From CAZDXJ01 sp050303615 (GTDB lineage: Bacteria; Pseudomonadota; Gammaproteobacteria; Methylococcales; Methylomonadaceae), in assembly GCA_050303615.1 (NCBI GenBank), contig JBNLCC010000015.1:1-64000 (forward strand): a DNA stretch of 64,000 nt, read 5' to 3'. The notes beneath the pieces were generated by a model. It was given only the letters and a program-made list of their open reading frames with translations. It had not been told where the DNA came from and searched no databases. The position numbers were made by a program, and so were the translations under genes. This document shows, one piece after another, positions 60,401 to 64,000 of this stretch. The first letter of the stretch is position 1. Every line of letters starts with the position of its first letter.

Positions 60401-63037
60401 AAAGAATTCGTTACCGGTAAACACGGAACTGAACCGGTGTTCGGCCAGGTCGGAGGTATTTTGCTGTAACAGCGGATACAGTTGAGTCGAAATAGCAGCT
60501 TGCTGCGGATGTGCTTGCCCGTGTTCGGAAACCGTCAGCCAACAACGTTGCCTGGCGAATGGATAGGTCGGCAGCTGGATTCTGCGCGGCGCCCTGCCGG
60601 CAAAAGCCTTATCGGCATACAGGGTTTGCCAGTCGATTTCGAATCCCTTAACCCAAAGCTCCGCCAATTGCTGAAACTGGCCGCTGCTAAACCATTGTTT
60701 GACCGTTAACGGCAAGGCGTCATCATTCAGCGCCTTTAATGCCTGCTTATGCGCTTTACTATTTCCCCGATAACAATCAACGTCGGGAGTCCGGCCGTGG
60801 GCAACCGCATCAAGTGCGGCCTTCAATTCATCAAACCCGGACACCACCAGCGCCAACCGCTCGGCCATCGAATCACGCCCGACCTGCAAGGTAAAGGCGA
60901 TATCGGCTAGCTCGGGCAGTGCCGAGCTCGGCGTTTGCTGCAGAAAGCTAAACAGGTTGCTGACAACCTCATTTAGCCGGGCTTCATTTTTAGCCGACAG
61001 TAAAATCAGTACCGGTGTAGATTGTTGCACCGGCGGCAGCGGTTGTTGCTGGTATTCTTCTATCAGTACATGCGCATTGGAACCACCCGCACCGAATGAA
61101 CTGACCCCTGCGCGCCGAGGTTGGGCTTTGCCGTCGATTACCGGCGCCTGCCAGGTTTGCCCGTGCTGCAAAATATAAAACGGCGACTGCGCCAGCTCTA
61201 TCATTGGGTTAACCGTATCGCAATGCAGCGTGGGATAAAGCTGTTGATGCCGGATCGCCAGCACGGTTTTTATCACCCCGGCGATACCGGCTGCGGTTTC
61301 TGCATGACCGATATTCGATTTAACCGAGCCCAAGCCACAATAGGCGGTTTCCGGCATGGCAACACCTCTGTCGCGATGCAGTTGCTCGAACGCCATTTTC
61401 AAACCGTTTATTTCAATCGGATCGCCCAGTGCAGTGCCGGTACCGTGGCATTCGATATAGCCGATACTGCGCGGATCGACATGGGCCTTTTGATGCGCTT
61501 CGACAATCAGCGCCGCCTGCGATTTTGGATTCGGCGCGGTCAACGACGTGGACAGGCCGCCGTGATTTTCCGACGAACCCCTGATGACCGCCAGAATGGT
61601 ATCGCCGTCCTGTTCGGCCCGGCGCAAAGATTTTAACAACACCGCACCGACACCGTCGCCACGGGCATAGCCGTTGGCCTGATCGGAAAAGGTTTTACAG
61701 CGGCCATCTTCGCAAATCATGCCGACCTTGCTGTACATGATATGCATATCCGGTGAAATCATCAGGTTTGATCCGCCGGCAATCGCCATTTCGCAGCCTT
61801 CGTGCTGAATGCTTAACACCGCCCTATGCAGCGCCACCAGCGAACTGGAACAGGCAGTATCGATCACCTGACTGGGGCCGTGTATATCAAGCAAAAACGA
61901 CAACCGATTAGGACAAAACATATGGCCGTGACTGGTCAGGTGCAATGCATCCATGGTGCCGGAACGGGCGACCTGATGCGCATAGTCCTGCAGATTAATG
62001 CCAAGAAACAGGCCGACTTTACGACCGGACAGCGATTTCGGCGCGTAACCGGCCGACTCGATCAATCGCCATACGCATTGGATAAACAGTCGGTGCTGCG
62101 GGTCCATCAGCTCGGCTTCTTTCGGCGACATGCCGAAAAAAAGCGGATCGAATTTGTCGATATCCGGCGCAAAGCCACCATATTTAACCTGGGTAAACTC
62201 GCCCTGCTTCGGGTCGCCGTAGACCTGATGCCAATCCCAGCGATCCGCCGGGACTTCACTTATACAATCGTCACCGTTACGAAGATGCCGTTCGAATGCC
62301 TGTAAATCGGCGCTGTCGGCAAACAAGCCGTCCATGGAAATAATAGCGACCGGCTCATAGTCCGTTTCCTTGTCGGTTTTTGTCTGACTGACCGGTGGCG
62401 ATTCGGTTTCGGGTTTGGCTCGCCCTTTACCCCCGGATGCGGCCACAGTCCGGAACCGGCTGATCCAGTCTTTTACCTCATCATCAATTTCAGCGTTGTC
62501 AATCGAGTCTATGAGTTTGGGCTGCCCTGCCGCATCAGCTAAAACCGGGTGGGGCAGATCTTCATCCAAAACCGCTTCGGGAACAAGCTGTGCTTGGAAA
62601 CGCTCAGAAATAGTCTTTTGGTAACGCCGATACAAAATATCGGCCAATTCTTCAAGGTGTTTGGCTTCAAAAAAAACCGTCGGTGCAATCGGTAAATCAA
62701 GCAGGTCTGAAATGCGCTTGATGATTTCGGTAACGATAATCGAATCGACACCGTAGCGGGCCATATTCTCCCTGACATCCAGCCGATCTGCGGGAATTTT
62801 CAACACGCTGGAGGCAATCGCGGCTATCTCCTGCCTGAATTGAGGCGATATTGTCTGGTCGGCAGTGCTGCCGGCAATCGACGACTGCTGTTCAGTTGCA
62901 CCGGCCGTCTGCGCATTTTTTTCGGCACAGGCATTGGCACGCTCCTGCCGCACCTGTTCCAATGCCGCTTCCACCAGTTCATCATCCAGAAATTGCCGCA
63001 TTGCGGCATCCAGATCACTCGAACCCTTACCAGTCAT
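44411..63037 (-). CDS. Trans-AT hybrid PKS-NRPS megasynthase (6208 aa)
   Basis: A single cytosolic assembly-line protein. Domain order: ACP, KS-DH-KR-ACP, KS-(Ser-less ACP-like)-DH-ACP, KS-KR-ACP, KS-ACP, C-A-PCP-TE. No acyltransferase domain is present: each KS is followed only by the short flanking subdomain ending near (L/V)P(T/G)YPF, the trans-AT hallmark. So malonyl must come from a separate enzyme that is not in the window. The start is the ATG after GAGGA; a GTG four codons earlier has no site. Residue numbers in all entries use this ATG. The first domain is an ACP with no KS or loading enzyme before it, so it may receive a starter from another protein. The last gene in the operon is a carboxylesterase. 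Beta-branching enzymes and a phosphopantetheinyl transferase lie nearby. Confidence 0.96.
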   Translation of the reverse strand: MTGKGSSDLDAAMRQFLDDELVEAALEQVRQERANACAEKNAQTAGATEQQSSIAGSTADQTISPQFRQEIAAIASSVLKIPADRLDVRENMARYGVDSIIVTEIIKRISDLLDLPIAPTVFFEAKHLEELADILYRRYQKTISERFQAQLVPEAVLDEDLPHPVLADAAGQPKLIDSIDNAEIDDEVKDWISRFRTVAASGGKGRAKPETESPPVSQTKTDKETDYEPVAIISMDGLFADSADLQAFERHLRNGDDCISEVPADRWDWHQVYGDPKQGEFTQVKYGGFAPDIDKFDPLFFGMSPKEAELMDPQHRLFIQCVWRLIESAGYAPKSLSGRKVGLFLGINLQDYAHQVARSGTMDALHLTSHGHMFCPNRLSFLLDIHGPSQVIDTACSSSLVALHRAVLSIQHEGCEMAIAGGSNLMISPDMHIMYSKVGMICEDGRCKTFSDQANGYARGDGVGAVLLKSLRRAEQDGDTILAVIRGSSENHGGLSTSLTAPNPKSQAALIVEAHQKAHVDPRSIGYIECHGTGTALGDPIEINGLKMAFEQLHRDRGVAMPETAYCGLGSVKSNIGHAETAAGIAGVIKTVLAIRHQQLYPTLHCDTVNPMIELAQSPFYILQHGQTWQAPVIDGKAQPRRAGVSSFGAGGSNAHVLIEEYQQQPLPPVQQSTPVLILLSAKNEARLNEVVSNLFSFLQQTPSSALPELADIAFTLQVGRDSMAERLALVVSGFDELKAALDAVAHGRTPDVDCYRGNSKAHKQALKALNDDALPLTVKQWFSSGQFQQLAELWVKGFEIDWQTLYADKAFAGRAPRRIQLPTYPFARQRCWLTVSEHGQAHPQQAAISTQLYPLLQQNTSDLAEHRFSSVFTGNEFFLADHIVMGDRVLPGVAYLEMARAAIEQLAPNKQGDRAQVRLKNVVWARPFAVGDQPTALHIGLYPEQADQIAYRIYSQPEDESAGPVIHSQGTALSGVFDDESDMLDLQALLQQITAGQPEQYCLNARQCYGAFKAMGIAYGPGHQGLESVYYSAPDGNKADVLPQVLANISLPDSVKAGSDQFVLHPGLIDSALQACIGLLTGAGQPLPGNGENINTETTASLPFALDELTVLAQPSSKLWVWIRYADGSRPADKVQKLNIDLCDEQGRVCVRIKGFSSRSLAQTPPADIDDMVICQPVWTIQPAAGSVKPAQSWARHLIVLCDPQSSLLESVEQDIGSQMNGAECLRLQLTGAIQDCYQQAAIEIFEIIKQAFAQKNAGKILLQVLVPTQDQGLLLTGLAGLLKTASRENAKFFGQLIELDNIESDSGLISNIIADSQTPESAQIRYQGGTRQVLVWQQADTGPVDTVIPWKDNGVYLITGGCGGLGLLFARQIAAQSKHATVVLSGRSELNEQKQAQLNQLSASGLTVEYRQLDVGKQQDVHVLIAELTASHGRIDGILHCAGLLKDNFIVKKSADEFVDVLSPKVAGTVALDNATAELDLDFFVLFSSAAGAWGSAGQADYAAANAFMDAYAEYRNRLVSAGQRQGHAVAINWPLWADGGMQMEDGALAMMRQNTGMTPLSTVNGFDAFNRIIASGAAQSLVLQGALPRIRQLLQTSAPVVNTEMPVQVNNEDSLSIDTEQLRQKIRQMLLQFIAKLMKFEPEDLDVESEFSDYGFDSITLTDFANKLNQQYRLELTPTVFFEYSTIAEFADWLAREYESIFAKAFGLQAQPVTNRPENTQQPSPTFKQDEPVRRSESFAQPSVSAEPSQHTDHAVAIIGISGRFPMARDLDQFWANLLDGKDCISEIPEDRWDWRALFGDPATEANKTNIKWGGFIDGVAEFDARFFGISPREAELMDPQQRLLMQYVWKAIEDAGYSASSLSGTNTGIFIGTASSGYGEMMAKSGSAIESYSSTGVVGSVGPNRMSYFLDLHGPSEPIETACSSSLVAIHRALSAMADGDCDRAIVGGINLIISPETQISFNKAGMLCQDGRCKTFSSKANGYVRGEGVGMLVLKKLSQAERAGDHIYGVIRGSAENHGGRGNSLTAPNPKAQAELLKSAYLRAGIDPRTVGYIEAHGTGTELGDPIEINGLKSAFKDLYQTTGTAEIGSAYCGLGSVKTNIGHLELAAGVAGVIKVLLQLKHKTLVKSLHCDQVNPYIQLQDSPFYLLNENRPWTPLRDQHGNELPRRAGVSSFGFGGVNAHIVIEEYIEQHQSPATTDNLPSLIVLSAKNQDRLQAYAEQLLVFISSTSKPQESDRAQQILQHTVCTQVADILQIDSHEIVPGTALDEYGFDQVNKSMLLSALQQQYDLEIAAPAVVDQHTIIDIVDSVLISTPVLREQLNQSAELPVMQAVPAGKLEPGFSLTDLAYTLQVGREAMDERLAIMATSFDELAEKLNAFIEGRSDAVNDLYRGQVRQNKSVLAAFAEDEELQEALTKWMQRGKFAKLLDLWVKGLNLDWQQLYGEAKPYTFQPRRISVPGYPFARQRFWIEKVTDSIDIQTAGAAQLHPLVHENVSTLSRIGFNSVLIGNEFFLADHRIQGQKVLPGVAYLEMARAAVSIAGDPNQQEQKLICLQDTVWIKPLVVDQAQSLGIELTANADSTISFEIFNRSDRQLHSQGNALFIDSFGAEPLDVTAMLNRQVMTRFDAGYCYALYSTLGLDYGPAQQAISELYAGNDQVLARLALPEAIAHTLDQYLLHPSLMDAALQAAIGLGMNPDAQAAAAGRAKLSLPFAVETVIVFGACVGSMWAWVRRTAGSLADDRVQKLDIDLCNEQGQVCIQIKGFSSRLLDSPDNKTDSAITPDPVIQSQPDEAVDNDELTANAINYFKQLLADKLKQPIAELRADEALDSYGIDSMMVMELTSTLEKSFGKLSKTLFFEYQTLAELVDYFLVAHRPQLLKLLALDTPERHTALATSHMPAQAVRTEVVQKVAAVTPKRSNTGALDIAVVGLSGRYPQANNIEEFWQNLSDGRDCITEVPKDRWDWHEYYSEDRNQPGRHYSKWGGFIADIDKFDPLFFNISPREAEFMDPQERLFLEHAWMALEDSGYRREDLQKPLTGSNDGDDLPAQVGVYAGVMYGEYQLLGLEAGLSGKPSVTASIYASIANRVSYFLNLHGPSMTVDTMCSSSLTAIHLACQDLKLGRTDLGLAGGVNLSIHPNKYKILSAGQFISSRGHCESFGAGGDGYVPGEGVGVVVLKRLADAERDGDHIYGVIKSSALNHGGKTNGYSVPNPNAQQMVISRALREANIDPRSIGYIEAHGTGTTLGDPIEITGLNKAFAKFLPNMANCWIGSVKSNIGHSESAAGMAGLTKVLLQMREGQIAPSLHSQKLNPNIDFSTTKFQVNQQLREWPRPVVDGRVQQRVAGLSSFGAGGSNAHLLITEYINPDMEAAQAVATSQLPCAFVLSAKTEQQLQQSAQQLLQFCRQHQAGADAAFLRNMAYTLQQGREAMPQRLGFIGASIQDLNDKLNRFLHSDNEGLYIGRARGQGAESVSRDDQARLAGLIAERRLEAVLAAWVKGDPVDWALLYAGDSRPPSRISLPTYPFARERYWLDLPEPKIEPDSTPAETGAVLMMTPTWKVQAAQPASVDQNYSEHRVLFIGSVLEVPGAICLPLSSTGTDTDQCFNDYAVQLFEQIKAVFTAKPEGAVLLQVVIGYGHQQDNCPVSLLSALSALLNTARMENPQLTGQLIELDGSRTTAAELSDLLDQNSQTPNEHWIRYRDGRRQIIDWQELDNPQQSDMPVWKQGGVYLITGGAGGLGLIFAREIVDQIGEVTLILTGRSQLDAERKSAIAALQAKGARVEYRAVDVADQQAVKTLIGSITGQYGGLHGIIHSAGIIQDNFIIKKSAEQFRQVLSAKVSGTVNLDRACRGLKLDFFILFSSVAGAVGNPGQSDYATGNAFMDAYAGYRNRLEQQPALADQPHGHTLSINWPLWQQGGMDIDEHSKEMMWRSVGLRPLATGEGIAALYTGLNSGRDQVMVLAGDLPRLRQQFADQKTEAEKTGVVTEQPDASLLQGKVENRLAEMISDMLKLPLHRIEVDVPLEQYGIDSVAMMKLTNDLEKIVGTLPKTLLFEYPCIDAISAYLVKKYPQPLAEQFADSLPTATDHATGGRRKSLNVGWVEHSETQQNQNDGFHFILPILPFTTTSTEWIKTEPVKSEANELTVQTGDYDIAVIGMSGQFPQAHDLDEFWQNLAQGKDCITEIPSQRWDYRQFFDADKTRAGKSYCKWGGFLDQVDQFDPLFFKISPKEAALLDPQERLFLETVWNLLESSGYQGETLQRLCQAKVGVFAGSMSQQYHAFESDLLQESVVALSSHSSIANRVSYFFNFQGPSIAVDTMCSSALVAIHMACDSLLRGDCKAAIAGGVNLSIHPKKFIGLCAGQIAGSHPDSTSFGDGDGYLPAEAVGAVLLKPLKAAITDNDNIIAVIKSTAINHGGQSNGYSVPNASAQVDLITGNFAKSGIDPRTVSYVESAANGSPLGDAIELNALSEGFGSHTDRKQFCAIGSVKSNIGHAEAASGISQLIKVLLQLQHRQLAPSIKAHPLNPNIHFEQTPFRLQRRLEPWARPVVALDDGVSREYPRRATVSSFGAGGSNAHLIIEEYVADNISPATTEQSVTPQLMLFSAKTAEQLNAVVRQMLGFIRQRPELSLAGLAYTLQTARFAMEYRLALVVDDREQLIQGLQDYLESGGNAVGALYTGNHEQDHSELKQKLSGDNGLAIIQNLLAEKALDQLAQYWVKGIKIVWQPLHDGADLRTIPLPTYPFERKRYWLGDKTEPDNTSGAFVPDAGLSVQDNMLHFLTHTLAQALAIPEQDISSRKTLLDYGVDSMLSAQLRRDFERLFQVKLSARDLLTHNTLAALAEFAAVQAPSVKKNDTELIADQLIDATERLPLSEGQKGLWLLHQMAPEMSAYNIPIALRINGRLEIDIFKHACEQVLQRYPLLAAAFGQENGELYQTLSNGHPLSFEHKTTELTAEAEIIAALRQLSKQPFDLSAGALFRIHVLSSASGEQHYLLLTVHHIIFDGSSAVLLLNTLMQNYRQLLSGAEPEPVRPQTGYDDFVRWQQQFMSGEQGQAQLAYWQQQLSGEIPVLSLPYDYPKLATPRFIGDSFELTLPPALAETARELAKSLQVNLSVIFLGVLQLLLHRYAGERDIAVGMPTSGRPESRFDDVVGYFINMIVIRSRIDCRQPVAEFMQQLQLTVADGSDNADYPFPALLQAIKPERDQAGSPLFQVIYAYQNFIRPDSFSGLSDEADADGAVEFLSGINQEGSHDLSLEVYQGADSFVLKLDYNTDLFKTDTIERLISHYINLLTSIGQQPDAAIAGHKLLSAAEQQQMTVDWNAAEFDYDNKLSVIELFQHQVQQTPENTALQFEGQTISYQELDWQSSRLAGFLLKQGVVEGDSVGVCMLRGFSMMVSMLAIWKAGAVYVPISPDTPEQRLSHVLSDSGIKLLLTERVLLGSLAAPAAKSSCIYIAVDRYWPLILQVDNPLMPQIRPEQAAYIIYTSGSTGQPKGVVIAHKAISHHCQVMRDYYQLTDKDKVLQFASPAVDASLEQVLPGLLSGATVVIRPDELWSSQAFRNNVAGLGLTVIDIPPSYLYELLLDTQSEPEWDQLRSLTRVITGGEALTPETVDLWRNSRMRDCRLINAYGPTETTITSTVFDIDPQTPEQSLTDNIPIGRPLPGESVYILDDYGQPVPVGVFGELHIGGAGLAVGYLNQPELTTEKFIDNPFKQGEKLYKTGDKARWLADGTIQFLGRFDHQVKIRGFRVECGEIEAALQALASVRQAVVMARLVHDNLQLTAFIVPASEHSPVTGIELKQRLAERLPDYMIPASFVMLAKMPLTSGDKVDRKALMQLDSGEEQRHFVAPRTDTEARLVEIWRQVLNIEQVGVYDNFFDLGGHSLLSVRLMAVIEKTFGQALSVSSLFQATDIAGQAELLQQKSAWTPLICLQLKGEAAPLFLIHPVAGNVLCYQELSRCMGEQRPVYGLQAPSVDDAEHPGSIEGLAGLYINAIRTVQAHGPYHLGGWSMGGVIAYEIAGQLQRSGEHIAELTLIESYTPDTIKALEQQSGLDNDTLLLSAFAEELGLDNAEQFLAMTSETDLYQRLDQMLEQIQQAGLPVPDIDQTQLRQLFDVFAANVRALDQYNPRLYTGNIKLLFAERSLDQAETANGGWQSLLDGEAIISTVPGDHYSVMQSPNVRYVAEQLIDDLNEKII
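48428..50566 (-). other. PKS part: non-elongating KS4 (KS0) and ACP5
   Basis: KS4 keeps Cys4329 (DTMCSSALVA) and KSNIGH, but the HGTGT region reads ESAANGS, with Ala4463 in place of the decarboxylation His. It should transacylate without extending. ACP5 Ser4818 is in YGVDSMLSAQL. This passes the chain to the NRPS module. Confidence 0.92.
50647..50719. repeat. Palindromic dispersed repeat inserted in frame in the PKS gene
   Basis: Two imperfect inverted arms of 29 bases (GTAGGATGGGTAGAATGAAA... and its counterpart ...TACCCAACCTAC) around a 15-base centre. The minus strand reads NVGWVEHSETQQNQNDGFHF without a stop. That peptide recurs as spurious protein ends in some Gammaproteobacteria, so this is a mobile or dispersed element. 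It lies in the linker between ACP4 and KS4, where extra residues are tolerated. Confidence 0.85.
50783..54256 (-). other. PKS part: module KS3-KR2-ACP4
   Basis: KS3 Cys3112 is in DTMCSSSLTA with EAHGTGT and KSNIGH intact. KR2 has ITGGAGGLG (about 3735) and catalytic Tyr in GQSDYATGNAF (about 3882). ACP4 Ser4039 is in YGIDSVAMMKL. Expected product: a beta-hydroxy thioester. Confidence 0.92.
54368..57769 (-). other. PKS part: module KS2-(ACP-like)-DH2-ACP3
   Basis: KS2 Cys1927 is in ETACSSSLVA with intact EAHGTGT. In its flanking linker a carrier-like domain (about 2236-2321) has YGFDQVNKSM, with Gln2280 where the Ser should be. DH2 keeps His2523 in HRIQGQKVLPG and DAALQ (about 2687). ACP3 Ser2842 is in YGIDSMMVMEL. 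No KR is present in this module. Confidence 0.9.
57923..62356 (-). other. PKS part: module KS1-DH1-KR1-ACP2
   Basis: KS1 has Cys396 (DTACSSSLVA) and both His (ECHGTGT, KSNIGH), so it can elongate. DH1 keeps His883 in HIVMGDRVLPG and DSALQ about residue 1070. KR1 binds NADPH through ITGGCGGLG (about 1355-1363) and has catalytic Tyr in SAGQADYAAANAF (about 1502). ACP2 Ser1661 is in YGFDSITLTD. Expected product: an alpha,beta-unsaturated thioester. Confidence 0.92.
62600..62842 (-). other. PKS part: N-terminal ACP1
   Basis: Residues about 66-146 form a carrier domain with phosphopantetheine Ser99 in YGVDSIIVTEI. The preceding 60 residues include a charged helix (AMRQFLDDELVEAALEQV) that could be a docking segment for an upstream partner. 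Confidence 0.9.
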
Positions 63038-63292
63038 CCCATTCCTCACACCACCATTTTCGACTCAACAGTCACTACACCGTCAAGACAGTCAATCATC
63101 GCACTATCCGGTCAGAACAGCACCATCCTAATTTGATGCATCACGCCAGAACGAATAATGGCATTATCTAGCGATTAGGTAAAGCTTCCGAGTATAGCTT
63201 GGCTTACGAAATATATTGAAAATCTGAAATGATGGAGTTGTTTATACAGCGTTTGGAATTTTAGGCTGGTGAGAAAGGAAGCCATCCCGGTA

Positions 63293-63313
63293 GAGACGCA
63301 ATGCTTGCGTCTC
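63293..63313. repeat. Perfect hairpin repeat
   Basis: GAGACGCAA-TGC-TTGCGTCTC, a 9-bp perfect stem with a 3-base loop, preceded by GTA. Similar GTAGAGACG...CGTCTC hairpins are dispersed in several bacterial genomes. One copy is seen here. Without a U-run it is not a terminator. Confidence 0.7.
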
Positions 63314-63410
63314 AGGGTATCACGTTGATTTTTGCAACTCTTACAGACTTGTTCCTCAGATTCCGCAAGCTCCATCCAGGCTACTTGCTACCGCAATACC
63401 ACAAGGTAGG

Positions 63411-63484
63411 GTGCCGGTGAGCTTGCGAACCGCACCATTCGGGATTCGACTCAACGTTCCGTGCGGTTCGTACCTCACCGCACG
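63411..63484. repeat. Paired inverted REP palindromes (BIME-like)
   Basis: Two palindromes face each other: GGTGCCGGTGAGCTTGCGAA followed by CCGCACC, ending at 63436, and CGTGCGGTTCGTACCTCACC followed by GCACG from 63460. They share the GTGAG(G/C)...CGAACCGCA core with the REPs around RAYT 21 kb away, so both sets belong to one family. Confidence 0.85.
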
Positions 63485-63786
63485 CTACGAGCTTCCCATA
63501 GATGCCGAGTAAATCCAGCTAATAGTTCTATCCCAAACCGAGATCATATTGCTGTTTGGCCTATATAAATTTTTTAATACCAGTACATTTGAAGTCATAG
63601 GCTTGGATATAACTTCTGTCAAACTGGACTTTCAATCGTAGCTTGTCGTTCAGGGTAATGACGGTGACGAAATCTCAACTTATTTTCAGGTAAATTGTCC
63701 CCTTGATTTCAATTTTTGATGGAGGATTTCGTGCATTTTTTTTGCCCAAAAGGAGACAGAGGAAATTTGTCCAATACAACCGATTG

Positions 63787-64000
63787 TTAACCATGCATAG
63801 CGATTTCAGCAATTTTCTGGGCCTTTTCTATACTAATACCATTTTTGAAATCATGGTAAAACTCATGATCTACCTCATGCAAACAAAGATATGGACGAGC
63901 ACCATCTGGTTGAGGGTGAACATTTGTTGCTAACGAGTGCGTACTCTCATAATAAGGCAACTTGTTACAAAACCAGCCGAAATACGTCTTTTTGGTATCT
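63787..64000 (-). CDS. DUF2199-like protein, C-terminal part (cut by window edge)
   Basis: The minus strand reads an open frame of 70 codons entering from the window edge and ending at TAA. The peptide (KKTYFGWFCNKLPYYEST, then LATNVHPQPDGARPYLCLHE and KAQKIAEIAMHG) resembles the end of DUF2199 proteins, small cytosolic proteins of unknown role. The start lies beyond the window. The frame is too conserved-looking to be chance, but the family call is from memory of the motif. Confidence 0.6.
   Translation of the reverse strand, partial: DTKKTYFGWFCNKLPYYESTHSLATNVHPQPDGARPYLCLHEVDHEFYHDFKNGISIEKAQKIAEIAMHG

Larger units (their letters stand above)
63050..63786. other. Upstream region of the PKS gene
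   Basis: About 740 bases without a supportable gene. It contains a perfect hairpin repeat and a pair of REP palindromes (listed separately). The PKS promoter should lie within the first about 130 bases, but no convincing -35/-10 pair was found; TAGATAAT on the minus strand near 63170 is a weak -10 candidate. Confidence 0.6.

Noticed and set aside
63703..63933. Plus-strand 76-codon frame near the window end
   Set aside because: The opposite strand carries a conserved-looking DUF2199-type frame over the same bases.

Overview
The window looks like chromosomal DNA of a moderately AT-rich gammaproteobacterium. Signs are paired flagellins, soxB, a Gamma-type CCA-encoded tRNA-Thr, REP palindromes with a RAYT transposase, and a dispersed palindromic repeat whose in-frame translation (VGWVEHSETQQ) I associate with methanotrophic Methylococcales and sulfur-oxidising Gammaproteobacteria. 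Genus cannot be fixed from the sequence.

Layout. (1) 1-2.6 kb: two tandem flagellin genes on the minus strand, the first cut by the window edge. (2) 2.7-21.6 kb: about fifteen tightly packed minus-strand genes for surface sugars. They cover CDP-glucose synthesis and 4,6-dehydration, 3,5-epimerisation, C-methylation, amination, acetyl and methyl transfer, sulfation, a second nucleotide-sugar route and two multidomain glycosyltransferases. Many neighbours overlap by ATGA or 8-10 bases, so they are probably co-transcribed. Lying beside flagellins, they may decorate flagellin or build an O-antigen. (3) 21.6-23.6 kb: lone soxB and a tRNA-Thr with clear promoter and terminator. (4) 23.8-28.2 kb: a GC-rich sugar ABC-importer operon ending in a broken IS3 transposase, probably imported. 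(5) 28.2-32.8 kb: a membrane-anchored receiver protein, an MscS-type channel and an aldo/keto reductase. (6) 32.9-36.4 kb: an IetA/IetS pair (AAA ATPase plus subtilase; plasmid-stability and anti-phage type). (7) 36.6-63.0 kb: a secondary-metabolite locus with a phosphopantetheinyl transferase, a beta-branching cassette (HMG-CoA-synthase-like enzyme, donor ACP, Ser-type KS decarboxylase, ECH1), then a RAYT/REP cluster, a secreted carboxylesterase and one 6208-residue AT-less PKS-NRPS. (8) 63.1-64 kb: repeats and the 3' end of a DUF2199-like gene.

How they work together. The megasynthase reads ACP / KS-DH-KR-ACP / KS-(Ser-less ACP-like)-DH-ACP / KS-KR-ACP / non-elongating KS-ACP / C-A-PCP-TE. 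It should be activated by the phosphopantetheinyl transferase, fed malonyl units by an acyltransferase encoded elsewhere, and probably modified by the beta-branching enzymes. The carboxylesterase, which overlaps its stop codon, may act on the product. I could not match the assembly line to a known compound. The acyltransferase and ECH2 are absent from the window, so the pathway is incomplete here.
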